A DNA stretch of 44,083 bases from an uncultured Acetatifactor sp. (GCA_934436245.1 CAKSAM010000022.1:1-44083), one strand, 5' to 3'. Positions 33,269 to 42,608 are shown, counted from the first letter of the stretch. Numbers and translations: made by a program. The notes: generated by a model from the letters alone, not told the origin.

Positions 33269-34762
33269 TTACAGAGTTACGCCCTGCTTGAAAATAGCCA
33301 TGTCATGGAAGCCTGCTGCCTCGCTGCATACCTGCTTGCCGGAAGCGGTCTCCACTACCAGATCAAACAAAGCCTGCGTCTCCTCTTCCATGGTCTTATC
33401 CTCTACCAGTACGCCGGCATTGAAATCGATCCAGTTGGACTTTTTGCCTGCCAGGTGGGAGTTGGTCGCGATCTTCATGGTAGGAACCGGAGATGCAAAA
33501 GGAGTTCCGCGTCCTGTGGTAAACAGTACGATATGTGCTCCTGCGGCTGCCAGTGCGGTAGCTGCTACCAGATCGTTGCCCGGTGCGGACAGAAGGTTCA
33601 GTCCCGGAGTCTTCACGGTATCGCCATACTGCAGTACGCCCTTGACCAGAGCACTGCCGGACTTCTGGGTACAACCTAAGGACTTATCCTCCAGAGTGGA
33701 GATACCACCCTTTTTGTTACCCGGGGAAGGATTCTCGTAGATGGTCTGATTATGGCTCTTGAAATAGTTCTTGAAGTCATTGATCAGATCTACGGTCTGG
33801 TGGAACAGTTCCTCGTTGGCACAACGGTTCATCAGAATGGTCTCTGCGCCGAACATCTCGGGAACTTCGGTCAGGATGGTGGTACCACCCTTGGAGATCA
33901 GCAGATCGGAGAAACGTCCTACCAGAGGATTCGCAGTAATGCCGGACAGTCCGTCACTGCCGCCGCACTTCATGCCGATGACCAGTTTGCTGACGCTGAT
34001 GGGCTCTCTCTCGAATTTGGAAGCGTGATCGATCAGACCCTTGATGATCTCTACGGAGTCTGCGATCTCATCCTCGTGCTCCTGGCATACCAGGAATTTC
34101 ACACGGTTCTCATCATAATCGCCGATGTAAGGCTTTAATACATCAATATTGCTGTTCTCACAGCCCAGTCCCAGTACCAGGACGCCGCCTGCATTGGGAT
34201 GATTGATCAGATCTGCCAGAATCTTACGGGTATGCTCCTGATCATCTCCCATCTGGGAACATCCGTAAGGATGAGGGAATGCGATAACCTCTTCCACGCT
34301 ACCCTTAACGAATGCATTGGCCTGCTTTGCGATGGCGGTTGCCACGTTGTTGACACAGCCAACGGTGGGGATGACCCAGATCTCGTTACGAACACCTACT
34401 TTGCCATCGGGACGATTGAAGCCCATGAAAGTCACGTCTTCCGTCTTCTTCTCCTCTACGGGAGTGGGGCTGTAGGTATACTCCAGCAGATCGCCCAGAG
34501 CGGTCTTAACATTATGAGTATGGATCCAGCTGCCCTCTGCGATGTTCTCCTTGGCATTACCGATACGGTAACCGTATTTGATGACCTCGCCGCCCTCGGG
34601 AATGTCACAGATCGCCATCTTATGTCCTGCAGGGATCTCCTCTCTGGCGGTAACGGTCTTAGAACCGTCACCTACAGAGACTGTGATCTTCTCACCGGCA
34701 GGAATCGTATTTAATGCTACGACTACATTATCATTGTCATTAATCTTTAAGAAATCTTGCAT
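33269..34762 (-). CDS. uxaA: Altronate dehydratase
   Basis: 497 residues, the full two-domain form: N-terminal SAF-type domain (about 1-95) and C-terminal UxaA domain (105-495) with GRPDGKVGVRNEIW-like GFNRPDGKVGVRNEIWVIP, HPYGCSQMG, LGLGCENSN and GMKCGGSDGLSGITANP. Dehydrates D-altronate to 2-keto-3-deoxygluconate, needing Fe2+ or Mn2+. Its start lies inside the end of uxaB (16-base overlap), with GAGGGC upstream. Confidence 0.95.
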   Translation of the reverse strand: MQDFLKINDNDNVVVALNTIPAGEKITVSVGDGSKTVTAREEIPAGHKMAICDIPEGGEVIKYGYRIGNAKENIAEGSWIHTHNVKTALGDLLEYTYSPTPVEEKKTEDVTFMGFNRPDGKVGVRNEIWVIPTVGCVNNVATAIAKQANAFVKGSVEEVIAFPHPYGCSQMGDDQEHTRKILADLINHPNAGGVLVLGLGCENSNIDVLKPYIGDYDENRVKFLVCQEHEDEIADSVEIIKGLIDHASKFEREPISVSKLVIGMKCGGSDGLSGITANPLVGRFSDLLISKGGTTILTEVPEMFGAETILMNRCANEELFHQTVDLINDFKNYFKSHNQTIYENPSPGNKKGGISTLEDKSLGCTQKSGSALVKGVLQYGDTVKTPGLNLLSAPGNDLVAATALAAAGAHIVLFTTGRGTPFASPVPTMKIATNSHLAGKKSNWIDFNAGVLVEDKTMEEETQALFDLVVETASGKQVCSEAAGFHDMAIFKQGVTL

Positions 34763-36207
34763 AATGCTGCCCTCATGCCATTTGCCTTAATATCATCCAG
34801 GTATGCTGCGACTGCATCGGTAAGTCCGGGAACCTTGTTCAGATCCTGACCGAAGAAGTCTTCATTACCCAGGAAGGAAGTCACAAAAGTCTTAGTGTCC
34901 TTCTCACAGTTTGCTGCGAAGAACTCCAGAACTGCCTTGTCATCCATGATGTTGTATTCCTGACCGTCTCTGTGTCCGATCAGAGCCTTATCGCGGATCT
35001 CGGTGCCATGATAGAACGCCATCAGTGCTGCGATGGAGAAGGTCAGATGAGCAGGAAGCTTACCGGTCTTCTCAACATAGCCTAACAGGCTGGGCATACA
35101 TCTTGCTCTCCACTTGGATACGGAGTTTAAGGAGATAGCAAGCAGTGCATGATCTACATAAGGGTTGTCGAAACGGTTTACAACCTCACCTGCGAACTGC
35201 TTCAGTTCCTCCTCAGGCAGAGACAGGGTAGGGATCACTTCGTCATAAATGGTCTTCAGCATGAAGTTACGGATATCATCGTCATGCATGGACTGTCTTA
35301 CGATGTCATTGCCGCACAGGTAAGAAGCCAGTACGAAGGAGGTATGTGCACCGTTCAGGATACGGACCTTTCTCTGCTTGTAAGGCTTCTGGTTGTCAGT
35401 GAAGATCACAGGAAGTCCTGCATCTGGAAGAGGGAACTCCTTGCTGATGTCCTTAGCGGATTCGATAACCCACAGAGCAAACGGCTCACCGGTTACCATG
35501 ATGTGGTCTTCGTAACCCAGCTTCTCCCACTCTTCCTTCTCGGTAGCACGGGGATAACCGGTAATGATACGGTCAACCAGAGTAGAGGTGAATACACATG
35601 CCTCGTCTACCCATTTCTTGAACTCATCGCCCAGTCCCCACAGCTCGATCAGCTGCATTACGCACTTCTTCAGCATAATACCGTTGTCGTCGATCAGTTC
35701 TACAGGAAGCATTACCAGACCCTTGCTCATATCACCCTTGAAGGTCTCAAATCTGTGATATAAGAATTTGGTCAGCTTGCCGGGGAAAGTCTTGGGAGGC
35801 TCTAATTCAAACTTATCGGTATCATCATATACGATACCTGCCTCAGTGGTGTTGGATACTACGAAACGTAAGGTATCGATCTCGGCAAGTCCCATGTACT
35901 TGTCATATTCGTTGTAAGTGTCTACAGCGTCTGCTACGCTGGTTACGACTCTATTGATGATCTTGGCTTCACCGTTTACATTACCGCGAAGAGATACAGT
36001 GTACTGGCAGTCCTGCTTGTGGAACATTTCCAGGTTGCCGAACTCGATGGGTTTGATCAGAACGATGTCTCCATCGAACTTGCCCTGCTCGTTAGCGATA
36101 TCGATCATGTAGTCTACGAATCCACGTAAGAAATTACCCTCGCCAAACTGTACCACCTTGATAGGTCTTTCCTTTTTACCGGTCTTTGCCTTGTTTAAGA
36201 TATCCAT
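34747..36207 (-). CDS. uxaB: Tagaturonate reductase (altronate oxidoreductase)
   Basis: 486 residues from ATG 36207, chosen for GGAGG five bases upstream over an ATG four codons earlier. Mannitol-dehydrogenase family: NAD-binding VVQFGEGNFLRGFVDYM near 20, catalytic region KVRILNGAHTSFVLASYL with conserved Lys and Asn-His. Reduces D-tagaturonate to D-altronate with NADH. First gene of the minus-strand operon, under a LacI-type operator. Confidence 0.94.
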   Translation of the reverse strand: MDILNKAKTGKKERPIKVVQFGEGNFLRGFVDYMIDIANEQGKFDGDIVLIKPIEFGNLEMFHKQDCQYTVSLRGNVNGEAKIINRVVTSVADAVDTYNEYDKYMGLAEIDTLRFVVSNTTEAGIVYDDTDKFELEPPKTFPGKLTKFLYHRFETFKGDMSKGLVMLPVELIDDNGIMLKKCVMQLIELWGLGDEFKKWVDEACVFTSTLVDRIITGYPRATEKEEWEKLGYEDHIMVTGEPFALWVIESAKDISKEFPLPDAGLPVIFTDNQKPYKQRKVRILNGAHTSFVLASYLCGNDIVRQSMHDDDIRNFMLKTIYDEVIPTLSLPEEELKQFAGEVVNRFDNPYVDHALLAISLNSVSKWRARCMPSLLGYVEKTGKLPAHLTFSIAALMAFYHGTEIRDKALIGHRDGQEYNIMDDKAVLEFFAANCEKDTKTFVTSFLGNEDFFGQDLNKVPGLTDAVAAYLDDIKANGMRAALCKIS

Positions 36208-36221
36208 TTTGTCCTCCATTC

Positions 36222-36275
36222 TACGCTCAGCGTATCATAAGTCTGCACCATCCTACGGTGCTCTATTACCTGCAC
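36222..36275. repeat. Diverged copy of the palindromic intergenic repeat
   Basis: TACGCTCA...TATCAT...GCACC-ATCCTAC-GGTGC resembles TACGCTCA...TATCATGATTCGCACC-TTC-GGTGC at 30981-31015. The stem is retained while the loop differs. Confidence 0.4.
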
Positions 36276-36356
36276 TTACTTTTCCCGGAACGCCTTACAA
36301 GCGAATCTGTTACACCGTCCGGGGCACTGTCTTTGGTTCTGTTTTGTAGTAAGTTT

Positions 36357-36372
36357 ATGTAAGTACTTTCAT
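36357..36372. promoter_or_regulatory. Candidate LacI-family operator at the uxaB promoter
   Basis: ATGTAAGTACTTTCAT: half sites TGTAA and TTtCA around a four-base centre. It covers the predicted start of the uxaB transcript. Confidence 0.6.
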
Positions 36373-36377
36373 GATTC

Positions 36378-36406
36378 ATTTTACTTCAAAAAAATGGTTT
36401 CGTCAA
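36378..36406 (-). promoter_or_regulatory. Sigma-A type promoter of the uxaB operon
   Basis: TTGACG (36406-36401), 17 bases, TAAAAT (36383-36378). Start near 36371, leader of about 165 nt. Confidence 0.8.
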
Positions 36407-36506
36407 TCACCAAAAACAGAAAGTTTTATTTTCGTGAAACCACCGGTTTTATCAGTAATATTTGAGTTTGATAATTTTTTGGCATAGGAGAAGTTGAAAA
36501 AGTATC

Positions 36507-36535
36507 TTGAAAAAAAGAAAGTCTTTCGGTATAAT
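36507..36535 (+). promoter_or_regulatory. Sigma-A type promoter of the lacI-type gene
   Basis: TTGAAA (36507-36512), 17 bases, TATAAT (36530-36535). Start near 36542. Confidence 0.85.
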
Positions 36536-36552
36536 TCAGATATAGCTTTTTG

Positions 36553-36566
36553 TGTAACTACTTACA
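36553..36566. promoter_or_regulatory. Second LacI-family operator
   Basis: TGTAA-CTAC-TTACA, perfect half sites, lies about 11 bases after the regulator's transcription start. Suggests autorepression by the adjacent regulator. Confidence 0.65.
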
Positions 36567-36634
36567 TGCTTTTTACATAACTTATCATCTTACCCATCGT
36601 TACCTGTTACATAGAAGCAGAGAGGAAGCCACAG

Positions 36635-37642
36635 ATGACAATTTACGACATTTCTGAGAAGGCCGGTGTCTCTATTGCTACTGTTTCCCGCGTACTCAAC
36701 GGAAGCAACAATGTAAGCGAGAAGACCAAGAAAAAGGTATTGGATGTGATCAACCAGTACGAATACACTCCCAATGCATTTGCCAGAGGCCTGGGCCTCA
36801 ACACAATGAAGACCATCGGTATCATGTGTGCCGACAGTTCGGATCTGTATTTGGCCAAGGCAATCTATTATATTGAGCAGAAGCTTCGTGCCAACGGCTA
36901 TGACAGTATTCTGTGCTGTACTGGTTATGAACTGGCTACTAAAGCCAGCTCCATGAACCTTCTGATCACCAAAAAGGTGGACGGCATTATATTAGTAGGT
37001 TCCAATTTTATTTATGAAAAGGAAGATGACAACAAATACATTACAGATGCCGCCGCACAGGTACCTGTCATGTTGTTGAATGCCGCCTTGGATGCACCGA
37101 ATGTATACAGTATCGTATCGGATGATTTTACTTCCATGTACAATGCTACCATGGAAATGATCCACTCCGGTGTAGAAGATATTCTGTATTTCTACAATTC
37201 CACATCCTACAGTGGCAAAAAAAAGCTGGCAGGATATCGTGCAGCCATGGAGGAAAAAGAACTTCTCAACAACGGAAGCTTCCTACAGCTCTATCAGGGG
37301 TCTCATGAAGATATTCCCGCTATGGCTGACCAGTTAAAGAAGCTTTATTCAAAGGGGATCTCTTTTCACGGTATTATCGCCGCTGATGACTCTCTGGCAC
37401 TGGGTGCCCTGAAATATGGCAGAGAAACAGGACTCCGCATTCCGGAGGATCTCTCCATCATCGGATATAATAATTCCATGCTCGTAAGCTGCTGCGATCC
37501 GGAACTGACCAGTATCGACAATAAATTAGAAACTCTCTGCCAGCATCTGATCACAACGCTGATGGGTGTTCTGGGCGGAAGCGAGATGCCGAAGAAGACT
37601 GTATTTTCAGGTGAACTGGTAAAGCGCGGCACAACCAAATAG
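36635..37642 (+). CDS. LacI family transcriptional repressor of galacturonate use
   Basis: 335 residues. Helix-turn-helix and hinge (IYDISEKAGVSIATVSRVLNG ... YTPNAFARGL, 1-58) followed by a periplasmic-binding-like effector domain (60-335) with DGIILVGS and DDSLALGALK. AGAGGAAG lies nine bases before the ATG. Its position between uxaB and uxaC with matching operators in both promoters makes a uronate-responsive repressor likely; the effector is not known from sequence. Confidence 0.93.
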   Translation: MTIYDISEKAGVSIATVSRVLNGSNNVSEKTKKKVLDVINQYEYTPNAFARGLGLNTMKTIGIMCADSSDLYLAKAIYYIEQKLRANGYDSILCCTGYELATKASSMNLLITKKVDGIILVGSNFIYEKEDDNKYITDAAAQVPVMLLNAALDAPNVYSIVSDDFTSMYNATMEMIHSGVEDILYFYNSTSYSGKKKLAGYRAAMEEKELLNNGSFLQLYQGSHEDIPAMADQLKKLYSKGISFHGIIAADDSLALGALKYGRETGLRIPEDLSIIGYNNSMLVSCCDPELTSIDNKLETLCQHLITTLMGVLGGSEMPKKTVFSGELVKRGTTK

Positions 37643-37775
37643 TGTGAAGGATTTCTTCTCGCACTACGATTCATGACAGCACGGGGGAGCTGCAAATCAC
37701 CCCTTTTGTATATTTATCACTATAGTCGCCGGATCCCTACCGGATCTGACTCATATTAATATGGAGGATTTTAAA

Positions 37776-39188
37776 ATGAAAGCATTTATGGACAAGGACT
37801 TTCTGTTAGAGACTGAGACAGCCAAAAAGCTGTTCCACGACTACGCAGAAAAAACACCGATTCTGGACTACCATTGCCATATCAATCCCAGGGAGATTGC
37901 TGAGGATCGTCAGTTCGACAACATCACTCAGGTATGGCTGGGAGGCGACCATTACAAGTGGCGTTTCATGCGTTCCTGCGGTGTGGATGAGAAGTACATT
38001 ACCGGTGACGCATCCGATTATGAGAAGTTCTGCAAATGGGCTGAGTGCCTGGGCAAAGCTATCGGCAATCCTTTATTCCACTGGAGCCACCTGGAGCTGC
38101 AGAGATACTTCGGTTACACCGGCGTTCTGAACAAGAACACTGCTGACGAAGTATGGAACCTGTGCAACGAAAAGCTGCATCAGCCTTCCATGAGCGTACG
38201 TAACCTGATCAAACAGAGCAACGTTACCCTGATCTGTACCACAGATGATCCTATTGATTCTCTGGAGTGGCACAAGAAGCTGGCTGCTGATGACAGCTTT
38301 GATGTAAAGGTTCTGCCCGCATGGAGACCTGACAAGGCTATGAACATCGAGAAGCCCGATTATCTGGATTATCTGGAGAAGCTGGCTGCTGCAGCAGGCA
38401 TGACCGAGATCAACTCCTTTGCAAGCTTAAAGGAAGCCCTGAAGAACCGTATGGCATTCTTCGCATCCATGGGTTGTAACGTATCTGACCATGCCCTGGA
38501 GTATGTAATGTACTATCCCACTTCCAACGATGAACTGGAAGAGATCTTCTTAAAGAGACTGAACAAGATGGTTCTGACCAAGGAAGAGGAACTGAAATTC
38601 AAGACCGCATTCATGCTGTTCGTAGGCAGGGAATATCACAAGCTTGACTGGGCTATGCAGCTGCACTACGGTTGTAAGCGTGACAACAACACTCTGATGT
38701 TCGAGAAGCTGGGGCCCGATACCGGTTACGACTGCATCAATAACTACGCTCCTTCCGCTCAGATGGCTGACTTCCTGAACGCCCTGATCGTAAGTGATGA
38801 GCTTCCCAGAACTGTCATCTACAGTCTGAATCCTAATGACAATCAGGCGATCGGTACCATCCTCGGCTGTTTCCAGGATTCCACTGCTGTTGCCAAGATC
38901 CAGCAGGGCAGCGCATGGTGGTTCAATGATCACAAGACCGGCATGCAGGATCAGATGATCTCCCTGGCTAACCTGGGCAACCTGTCCGGATTCGTGGGAA
39001 TGCTGACCGACTCCAGAAGCTTCCTGTCCTACACCAGACATGAGTATTTCCGCCGTATCCTGTGCAACCTGATCGGTAACTGGGTAGAAAGCGGCGAATT
39101 CCCCGCAGATTACGATACTCTGTCCGAGATCGTAACCGATATCTCTTATAACAATGCTAAGAGATACTTCAAGTTCCCTCTGGCATAA
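37776..39188 (+). CDS. uxaC: Glucuronate/galacturonate isomerase
   Basis: 470 residues from ATG 37776, with GGAGG eight bases upstream; an ATG five codons earlier would consume that site. PILDYHCHINPREIAEDR carries the metal-binding histidine pair; FGYTGVLNKNTADEVW and YNAKRYF-like C-terminus fit the family. Converts D-galacturonate to D-tagaturonate (and glucuronate to fructuronate). It lies 133 bases after the regulator, apparently on the same plus-strand transcript; the gap has a small CCGGAT/ACCGG hairpin and no clear promoter. Confidence 0.96.
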   Translation: MKAFMDKDFLLETETAKKLFHDYAEKTPILDYHCHINPREIAEDRQFDNITQVWLGGDHYKWRFMRSCGVDEKYITGDASDYEKFCKWAECLGKAIGNPLFHWSHLELQRYFGYTGVLNKNTADEVWNLCNEKLHQPSMSVRNLIKQSNVTLICTTDDPIDSLEWHKKLAADDSFDVKVLPAWRPDKAMNIEKPDYLDYLEKLAAAAGMTEINSFASLKEALKNRMAFFASMGCNVSDHALEYVMYYPTSNDELEEIFLKRLNKMVLTKEEELKFKTAFMLFVGREYHKLDWAMQLHYGCKRDNNTLMFEKLGPDTGYDCINNYAPSAQMADFLNALIVSDELPRTVIYSLNPNDNQAIGTILGCFQDSTAVAKIQQGSAWWFNDHKTGMQDQMISLANLGNLSGFVGMLTDSRSFLSYTRHEYFRRILCNLIGNWVESGEFPADYDTLSEIVTDISYNNAKRYFKFPLA

Positions 39189-39208
39189 AAAATTGTAAGA
39201 ATAATGCA

Positions 39209-39246
39209 ATCCCCCGGCCAGTATGATTTGGCCGGGGGATTTTTTG
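39209..39246 (+). terminator. Intrinsic terminator after uxaC
   Basis: ATCCCCCGGCCA pairs perfectly with TGGCCGGGGGAT (12 bp, eight-base loop), followed by TTTTTT. Confidence 0.95.
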
Positions 39247-39252
39247 ATTTCA

Positions 39253-40137
39253 CTAACTTTCCTTCTGTTTCTTCCGCTCGCTTCTCTTCCGGAGAAACAG
39301 CAGCACCGCAATGCAAAGCAGTCCTTCCGCCAAATAGACGCCCGTGTTCGCATTAAGGAATCGGAGTGCATGCGAAAAATCATCCATCCGACACATCATA
39401 TCCCGGTATCCTGCGCACAGGTACATGACCATCACTGACAGCACGCAGCCGGCATGTAATCCGGTCTGCCCCACAAGCATCCGGTAGATCTCGTATACCA
39501 GCAGCAACGCATTGAGGATCAGAATGATGATCAATTCCGCATTCAGAATGGGACCGGTCTCCGTTCCTACGATAACCCGCGAAAGTCTCTCGTCCGCTAC
39601 CGCCAGGAAAATCACATACGTAGGGACCACCGCTATGGGAAGTGAGATTCCCGCAAGAAGTGTGATCCAGCGGCTCTTCCGGTCTATGGCAACTAAGTCT
39701 GTCTTGCTGTGCTGTACCCCAAAATACAGTAATACCAGCACCAGTATCGGCGGTATCGCATACACATTTTCCACAAACATTATGACACTATACCCGGTCA
39801 TACAGGTACAGAAGAGGATTCCCAACGCTACCATACAGATAACTACCTGTCGCTGCTTCCGCTGTTTCCACCGCTCCTGCAGTTTTGCCAGCCGTACGAC
39901 TTCCGTCACCGCCTGCTTCTCATCCGCAGAGCGTTGCCCTGTCACAATATCCTCAATCGGCAATTCCAGTACCATCGCCAGCTGCTCCAGCACGCCGATG
40001 TCCGGAAAGCTTTCTCCGTTTTCCCACCGGGACACCGCCTTGTTGGTTACTCCCAACATCAGTCCCAGTTCATTCTGGGTATAATTTTTCTGTTGTCTTG
40101 CTTCCCTGATCAGATTGCCGGTTTTCTTCTTATCCAT
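39253..40137 (-). CDS. XRE family regulator with membrane domain
   Basis: 294 residues from ATG 40137 (GAGGT six bases upstream). N-terminal helix-turn-helix (about 8-62: LIREARQQKNYTQNELGLMLGV, VSRWENGESFPDI), a basic linker, then about six membrane segments (100-285) and a lysine-rich C-terminus. Such fusions are common in Clostridia and of unknown signal. The end abuts the uxaC terminator. Promoter candidate TTGTGG-N17-TACCAT at about 40190-40220; GTTACC-ATAAG-GGTAC near 40182-40198 may be an operator. Confidence 0.85.
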   Translation of the reverse strand: MDKKKTGNLIREARQQKNYTQNELGLMLGVTNKAVSRWENGESFPDIGVLEQLAMVLELPIEDIVTGQRSADEKQAVTEVVRLAKLQERWKQRKQRQVVICMVALGILFCTCMTGYSVIMFVENVYAIPPILVLVLLYFGVQHSKTDLVAIDRKSRWITLLAGISLPIAVVPTYVIFLAVADERLSRVIVGTETGPILNAELIIILILNALLLVYEIYRMLVGQTGLHAGCVLSVMVMYLCAGYRDMMCRMDDFSHALRFLNANTGVYLAEGLLCIAVLLFLRKRSERKKQKES

Positions 40138-40259
40138 AAAACTACCTCTTTTCCGGACAGCGGTTTTCTCCCCGTCCTGCTGTACCCTTATGGTAACAAT
40201 CCTTTGAAAAAACCACAATCCATTGTAACGAGACTGGCGTATTTTTGAGATTTTTCACA

Positions 40260-40301
40260 CAAAAAATTCCCCTCGGTGGGGGGGAGAGTGTACCGAGGGG
40301 G
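40260..40301 (-). terminator. Terminator-like hairpin between the XRE and AraC genes
   Basis: On the minus strand CCCCTCGGT (40300-40292) pairs with ACCGAGGGG (40277-40269), followed by AATTTTTTG. No minus-strand gene ends near it; it would stop transcripts arriving antisense to the araC-type gene. The other part of the 40138-40469 gap holds the araC promoter. Confidence 0.6.
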
Positions 40302-40399
40302 TAGAGAGAAAAGTATTTTGAAAGAGGCGGGTTCCTTTTTCAGTTATTATAATATCGCAATTAATTTATATTTACTGCTGATTTTATAGGATATTTTGC

Positions 40400-40428
40400 T
40401 TGTAAACACTGTTTTTTTGTGATATTCT
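40400..40428 (+). promoter_or_regulatory. Sigma-A type promoter of the AraC gene
   Basis: TTGTAA (40400-40405), 17 bases, TATTCT (40423-40428). AACACTG recurs on both sides of the -10, a possible self-binding repeat. Confidence 0.55.
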
Positions 40429-40469
40429 GTCTGCAACACTGAGAAAAACAAGTTAAATGAGGAATACAC

Positions 40470-41333
40470 ATGGATATTACAGCCAAAAAAGGAAAACGGG
40501 GCAGAAAAGATATTGACCGGATCATCGTGGAAAAAGGCCGCAGAGGCGATTTCTCTCCTCTGCAGCCTGATCATTATCACAGCTTTTATGAAATTTACTA
40601 TCTCTGGTCAGGAAGCTGCCGCTTCCTGTTAAAGGATACGGTCTACCAGATGGAAGCCGGAGATCTGGTCTTCATTGCTCCGGGGGAGCTGCATCACTCG
40701 CTGTATTCGGCTGGAGAAGTCTGCGAGATCGTGATGATCTATTTTAAAGCAGAATATCTACATTTATCAGATTGGTCTTCCGGCAATTACAATTCCCCAT
40801 CCGGGCAGGGGCTGCAGCTTCATTCCTTTATGGGCAGCGTTCCTGCGGTATACCAGGAGACTCTGCACTCACTGCTCTCACGGATGCTTACTGAGAATTC
40901 CCGGTTTGATCAATACTCTGAGTATTTCGAGCGGTGCTATCTGGAAGAGCTTCTGCTCATGCTGATGCGGCATTCCGTTATGAATGAGAAGGAGCCGGAT
41001 CTGCTGAATTCCCGGGATGCGGACATCCTGCTTGCCACGAAATATATTTACAACAATTTCCGCAAGCCCCTGACTCTGGAAGAAGTCTCCTCCGTGGCTT
41101 CCTTAAGCCCCACCTATTTCAGCAAGAAATTCAAGCTGATCACCGGCATGGGCTTCAAAGAATATTTAAACTACGTGCGGCTCAAACACGCCCAGACAGC
41201 ACTTCTCACCACCGACAGCTCCATCACGGATATTGCTTTGGAATACGGCTTCAACGACAGCAACTATTTCAAGGATCTGTTTAAAAAAGTATACGGAAAA
41301 TCTCCCCGGGAATATCGGAAAAATCCGGATTGA
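40470..41333 (+). CDS. AraC family transcriptional regulator
   Basis: 287 residues. N-terminal cupin sensor (about 30-115: HYHSFYEIYYLWSGSC, AGDLVFIAPGELHHS) and C-terminal double helix-turn-helix (185-285: LTLEEVSSVASLSPTYFSKKFK, ALEYGFNDSNYFKDLFKKVYG). Likely sugar-responsive activator; target unknown. Convergent with the next gene, only eight bases apart. Confidence 0.93.
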   Translation: MDITAKKGKRGRKDIDRIIVEKGRRGDFSPLQPDHYHSFYEIYYLWSGSCRFLLKDTVYQMEAGDLVFIAPGELHHSLYSAGEVCEIVMIYFKAEYLHLSDWSSGNYNSPSGQGLQLHSFMGSVPAVYQETLHSLLSRMLTENSRFDQYSEYFERCYLEELLLMLMRHSVMNEKEPDLLNSRDADILLATKYIYNNFRKPLTLEEVSSVASLSPTYFSKKFKLITGMGFKEYLNYVRLKHAQTALLTTDSSITDIALEYGFNDSNYFKDLFKKVYGKSPREYRKNPD

Positions 41334-41341
41334 CGCCGGAT

Positions 41342-42484
41342 CTACCGTGCGTCTTCCTCAAGGAATCTTCTCCAGAAGTCCTCTTCCTCTGCATGCGGAA
41401 CTTCTTCCCCCTCTGCGAAGCTCTGTAAATAATTTAACACCTTCTGGTACTGGGAAGGATCCGTAAATTCCATACGCCACAGGTCCTCTCCTTCCTGTCC
41501 TTCGGTGAATTTCTTACACCAGATGCCATCTTCGCTAAAGCAGGTGATATACCAGGTCTTAGGGTCACTGCCCTCTTCCGTGGTTTTCACACTCTGGGCC
41601 AGAATACTATCCACCTCATCCGGCTCTTCTGCTGTCTCCGACACACCTGTCAGTTCCTCTTCCAGCCGTTCTGCCTTTTCCTTTTCGATCTTTTCCTCCA
41701 GTGCCGCCCGGATGGCATCCTGCACACTGTCGAATTTCTCTAAGAAATGATCCCACTCCTTGATCGTAAATTCTTGATTGCCAATCTGGAATTTGGTATC
41801 CGTGTCTCCGTTCTGAAGCTTGTCGTAGATCTCCTGCATCTTCTCTTTGATCTGTGCCATGAGACTTAAATCCTCTTTTTTCGGCTCTCCGGCCGTCCCG
41901 GAAGGATCCGTTCCCGCTGCCTTGTCCGTGTCGGCGGTCTCCGATGCTTCCTCACTGTTATCCACATCATCGCCGTTCTCCATGTCATCCAGTTCTTTCT
42001 TCATCTGCTGGATCTTGTTATCCCTTGCCAGCGCCTCCAGGATCCGTTTCACATCCTCCGGGCTGAACATGCCGATGGCCTTGGACAGAGCATCAATGTT
42101 ATCCCGGTTCACCAGCAGGCTTCCGCCGCCGGACAGCGGAATATTGATGCAGTCCTCTTTATTGGTGGTATCCCCCAGTGTCAGGCGGTTGTGCTCATAA
42201 TCACAGACGAAGGTCACCCCGTTGTATTCAATGACGCCGTCCTCAGCCATTTCCCCGTAAGGCACCTTGTCCTTTCCCTCAATATGCCGGGTCAGCTGTA
42301 CGCCACGGGTCACCGGAGTCTTCACGGTATCATCCTCCTGTGCCGATTCCTCGATACTCTCTGCGAAACGGGATTGCGATGTCTTAGCTGCACTCATCAT
42401 AGCACTCTGCAGATCCCCTGCGTTTACCCTTTTCTGTGTCTCATACACGAATGTCCTTCCGTTACCGATTCCTGTTATTGCCAT
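41342..42484 (-). CDS. Uncharacterised protein under a sigma-28 type promoter
   Basis: 380 residues from ATG 42484 (GAGGGAG six bases upstream). No signal peptide or membrane segment. Begins MAITGIGNGRTFVYE, with a conserved-looking domain at about 80-170 (YNGVTFVCDYEHNRLTLGD, IPLSGGGSLLVNRDNIDALSKAIG), an acidic low-complexity linker (175-215), a coiled-coil stretch (215-290) and a C-terminal WYITCFSEDGIWCKKF domain. I recall similar hypothetical proteins in Lachnospiraceae but no function. The sigma-28 type promoter and the short, unprocessed N-terminus suggest a motility-linked or flagellar-exported protein. Confidence 0.75.
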   Translation of the reverse strand: MAITGIGNGRTFVYETQKRVNAGDLQSAMMSAAKTSQSRFAESIEESAQEDDTVKTPVTRGVQLTRHIEGKDKVPYGEMAEDGVIEYNGVTFVCDYEHNRLTLGDTTNKEDCINIPLSGGGSLLVNRDNIDALSKAIGMFSPEDVKRILEALARDNKIQQMKKELDDMENGDDVDNSEEASETADTDKAAGTDPSGTAGEPKKEDLSLMAQIKEKMQEIYDKLQNGDTDTKFQIGNQEFTIKEWDHFLEKFDSVQDAIRAALEEKIEKEKAERLEEELTGVSETAEEPDEVDSILAQSVKTTEEGSDPKTWYITCFSEDGIWCKKFTEGQEGEDLWRMEFTDPSQYQKVLNYLQSFAEGEEVPHAEEEDFWRRFLEEDAR

Positions 42485-42571
42485 AGTACTCTCCCTCTCT
42501 GAGCAGTGATTGCCGCCCTGTCGCAACGCCCGTCAAATCTTCATGCAGGCATGCGATGTTCTCGCTTCACG

Positions 42572-42608
42572 CAAAAATGGATGGTCGCCTCACATGAAGC
42601 AGCCATCC
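42572..42608 (-). terminator. Leader hairpin resembling an attenuator
   Basis: GGATGG (42608-42603) pairs with CCATCC (42584-42579), with GCTTCA/TGAGGC inside, followed by ATTTTTG. A second GGATGG at 42626-42621 could pair alternatively. It lies some 40-75 nt into the sigma-28 transcript of the unknown gene. UACGGAUGG also resembles a CsrA target. Confidence 0.5.
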
